Positions 8,542-12,067 of a DNA stretch of 12,067 nucleotides are shown one piece after another. Position numbers and translations under genes: made by a program. The notes below the pieces were generated by a model. That model made no database searches. It was not told the origin of the DNA and saw nothing but the letters and a program-made list of their open reading frames with translations. How positions within the stretch are numbered: position 1 is the first letter of the stretch; each line of letters begins with the position of its first letter. Source of the stretch: Brevundimonas sp. UBA7534 (GTDB lineage Bacteria > Pseudomonadota > Alphaproteobacteria > Caulobacterales > Caulobacteraceae); the NCBI RefSeq assembly GCF_002479325.1, contig NZ_DLMO01000185.1, forward strand, positions 1 through 12,067. The letters run 5' to 3'.

Positions 8542-9114
8542 TTGAAGAATATTCTGTGCGGACTCGCGTTCCTGTCGTTTTGTGCGGATGCGCCTGCGTC
8601 TTTTGCTCAAGATCAAGACGGTCCGATCGCCACGGCGTCCCCTCGCTCGGAAAGCGCCGATTCCGTGCGCCTTCGCGAAGCATTGGCCTATTCCAATCCC
8701 TTGCCGCGGGGGGCGCCGACGCAGGATTATCCGCTGGTGGCGTGGTGCGACGCCCTGGTGACGGGGCATGCCGATCTGGGCGACACCCTGACGAATCGTA
8801 ATCCGGAAGACACCGAACTGGTCCGGTTGGGACGGTTGGAGGCTCAGGATTTCCGCAGCGCCCTGGCGGCCGCCGAACCGCGCCAGTCCGCCGCCGCCAA
8901 GGCCGAGGCTCAGCGGGCGGCCGCCGCCGCGAAGGCCCAATGGGCGCCGCTGCTCGCCAATACGGACGAGACGAGCCGCAGCCAGGCGTTTGGCCTGTTC
9001 TTCGGCCTGCCGGGACGGTGCGAGCACGCCGCGCGGCGTATCCGCGAGAACATCACCGCCCCGCCCGCGACCCCAGCCGAGGTCGGGCTGCAGGAAACGC
9101 CAGCGACCGATTGA
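8542..9114 (+). CDS. Exported hypothetical protein, 190 aa
   Basis: I do not recognise the family. The start is TTG, giving KNILCGLAFLSFCADAPASFA, a signal peptide with likely cleavage after residue 22 (SFA-Q), so the product is probably periplasmic. AGG lies about seven bases upstream, a weak ribosome-binding site. The mature protein has a polar linker, then LVAWCDALVTGHADLG (65-80) and, near the end, GRCEHAARRIRENI (158-171). C69 and C160 are the only cysteines in the mature part and could form a disulfide. Residues 109-134 are alanine-rich and charged (AAAEPRQSAAAKAEAQRAAA), probably a helix. Third positions are GC-rich from about 8690 onward, unlike the receptor gene. It converges on metH with a 40-base gap. 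It may be functionally tied to the receptor, but the strong terminator between them argues for separate transcription. Confidence 0.72.
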   Translation: MKNILCGLAFLSFCADAPASFAQDQDGPIATASPRSESADSVRLREALAYSNPLPRGAPTQDYPLVAWCDALVTGHADLGDTLTNRNPEDTELVRLGRLEAQDFRSALAAAEPRQSAAAKAEAQRAAAAAKAQWAPLLANTDETSRSQAFGLFFGLPGRCEHAARRIRENITAPPATPAEVGLQETPATD

Positions 9115-9137
9115 CCGCGGTCTGATCCAATCCGCAG

Positions 9138-9154
9138 ACGGCGGCCCGGCTTGG

Positions 9155-9168
<14 letters not shown>
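9138..9168 (+). terminator. Possible terminator between convergent genes
   Basis: ACGGCGGCC (9138-9146) and GGCCGCCGT (9158-9166) form a perfect nine-base stem with an 11-base loop, followed by only three T's. It lies 24 bases after the stop of the plus-strand gene at 9114 and overlaps the last codons and stop of metH on the minus strand. The position suits termination of the plus-strand transcript, but the T-tract is poor. Confidence 0.4.
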
Positions 9169-11821
<2,653 letters not shown>

Positions 11822-12067
11822 TTACGCTACCAATTCAAAAGGTTCGAGGCCGGACAGACGCAGGGCCACCGGTCGTTCCGGGATGGCGCGGGGCTTCAGC
11901 GGCGCGACCTCTTCGGCGACGTGGCGGATGTGATCCGGCGTCGTGCCGCAGCAGCCGCCGACGATGTTGACCAGGCCGGAGGCGGCCCATTCCTCGATGA
12001 AGTGGGCGGTTTCGTGTGGCTCCTCATCGTACTGGCCCATGGCGTTTGGCAGGCCGGCGTTGGGATA
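11822..12067 (-). CDS. metH: Methionine synthase homocysteine-binding subunit, C-terminal end (partial)
   Basis: The last 81 codons of the homocysteine S-methyltransferase domain of MetH; the gene begins beyond the right edge. The visible part starts YPNAGLPNAMGQYDEE and contains IVGGCCGTTPDHI, in which the two adjacent cysteines are zinc ligands that activate homocysteine in E. coli MetH (C310 and C311). The third ligand lies outside the window. The chain ends RLSGLEPFELVA, just where E. coli MetH has its linker between the homocysteine and folate domains, then TAA (11824-11822). The final codons (CCT TTT GAA TTG GTA) are unusually AT-rich for this genome. Split MetH is known in Caulobacterales and other alphaproteobacteria, so two interacting polypeptides are expected. 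The first methionine visible in the window (12040) is internal, not the start. Confidence 0.93.
   Translation of the reverse strand, partial: YPNAGLPNAMGQYDEEPHETAHFIEEWAASGLVNIVGGCCGTTPDHIRHVAEEVAPLKPRAIPERPVALRLSGLEPFELVA

Overview
The window looks like chromosome of a GC-rich alphaproteobacterium of the Caulobacterales, most likely Brevundimonas or a close relative. The evidence is a strong preference for G or C at third codon positions, a methionine synthase encoded as two adjacent genes, a large Caulobacter-type TonB-dependent receptor, and a DmdB-like acyl-CoA ligase beginning MLGLMQ. The genus is inferred from general resemblance only. I see no tRNA, rRNA, insertion sequence, phage gene, CRISPR array or origin.

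Layout, left to right. Positions 1-66 are the edge of an unidentified neighbour and contain a GC hairpin. A small charged cytosolic protein (79-318, +) converges on a uridine kinase-like gene (348-995, -). That gene diverges from an acyl-CoA synthetase (1154-2776, +), which is followed 19 bases later by a three-helix DUF1499-type membrane protein (2796-3482, +). The latter converges on an MBL-fold hydrolase with a C-terminal winged helix (3479-4381, -), and the two genes share one CTAG for both stop codons. Next comes a tiny predicted lipoprotein (4451-4597, +), then a secreted 174-residue protein (4601-5125, -). A 261-base regulatory gap follows, holding an 18-base core dyad. Then comes a 1003-residue TonB-dependent receptor (5387-8398, +) closed by a textbook intrinsic terminator, and a further exported protein of 190 residues (8542-9114, +). 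The right quarter is cobalamin-dependent methionine synthase on the minus strand: the C-terminal three-domain subunit (9155-11821) and, running off the right edge, the end of the homocysteine-binding subunit (11822-12067).

How the genes may work together. The ligase and DUF1499 genes look like a two-gene operon. The receptor and the exported proteins on either side of it (4601-5125 and 8542-9114) may form a cell-envelope locus, but no shared operon is visible and the substrate is unknown. The two methionine synthase ORFs together make one enzyme, MetH, that transfers a methyl group from methyltetrahydrofolate to homocysteine.

I did not find a clearly new biological system; most of the window is ordinary housekeeping and envelope content. 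The observation most worth checking is that the two MetH ORFs are in the same reading frame and separated by a single TAA codon followed directly by GTG, so one nucleotide change would restore a full-length enzyme. Secondary points are the operator-like dyad at 5171-5194, the mini-lipoprotein, and a perfect 12-base inverted repeat at the uridine kinase start.
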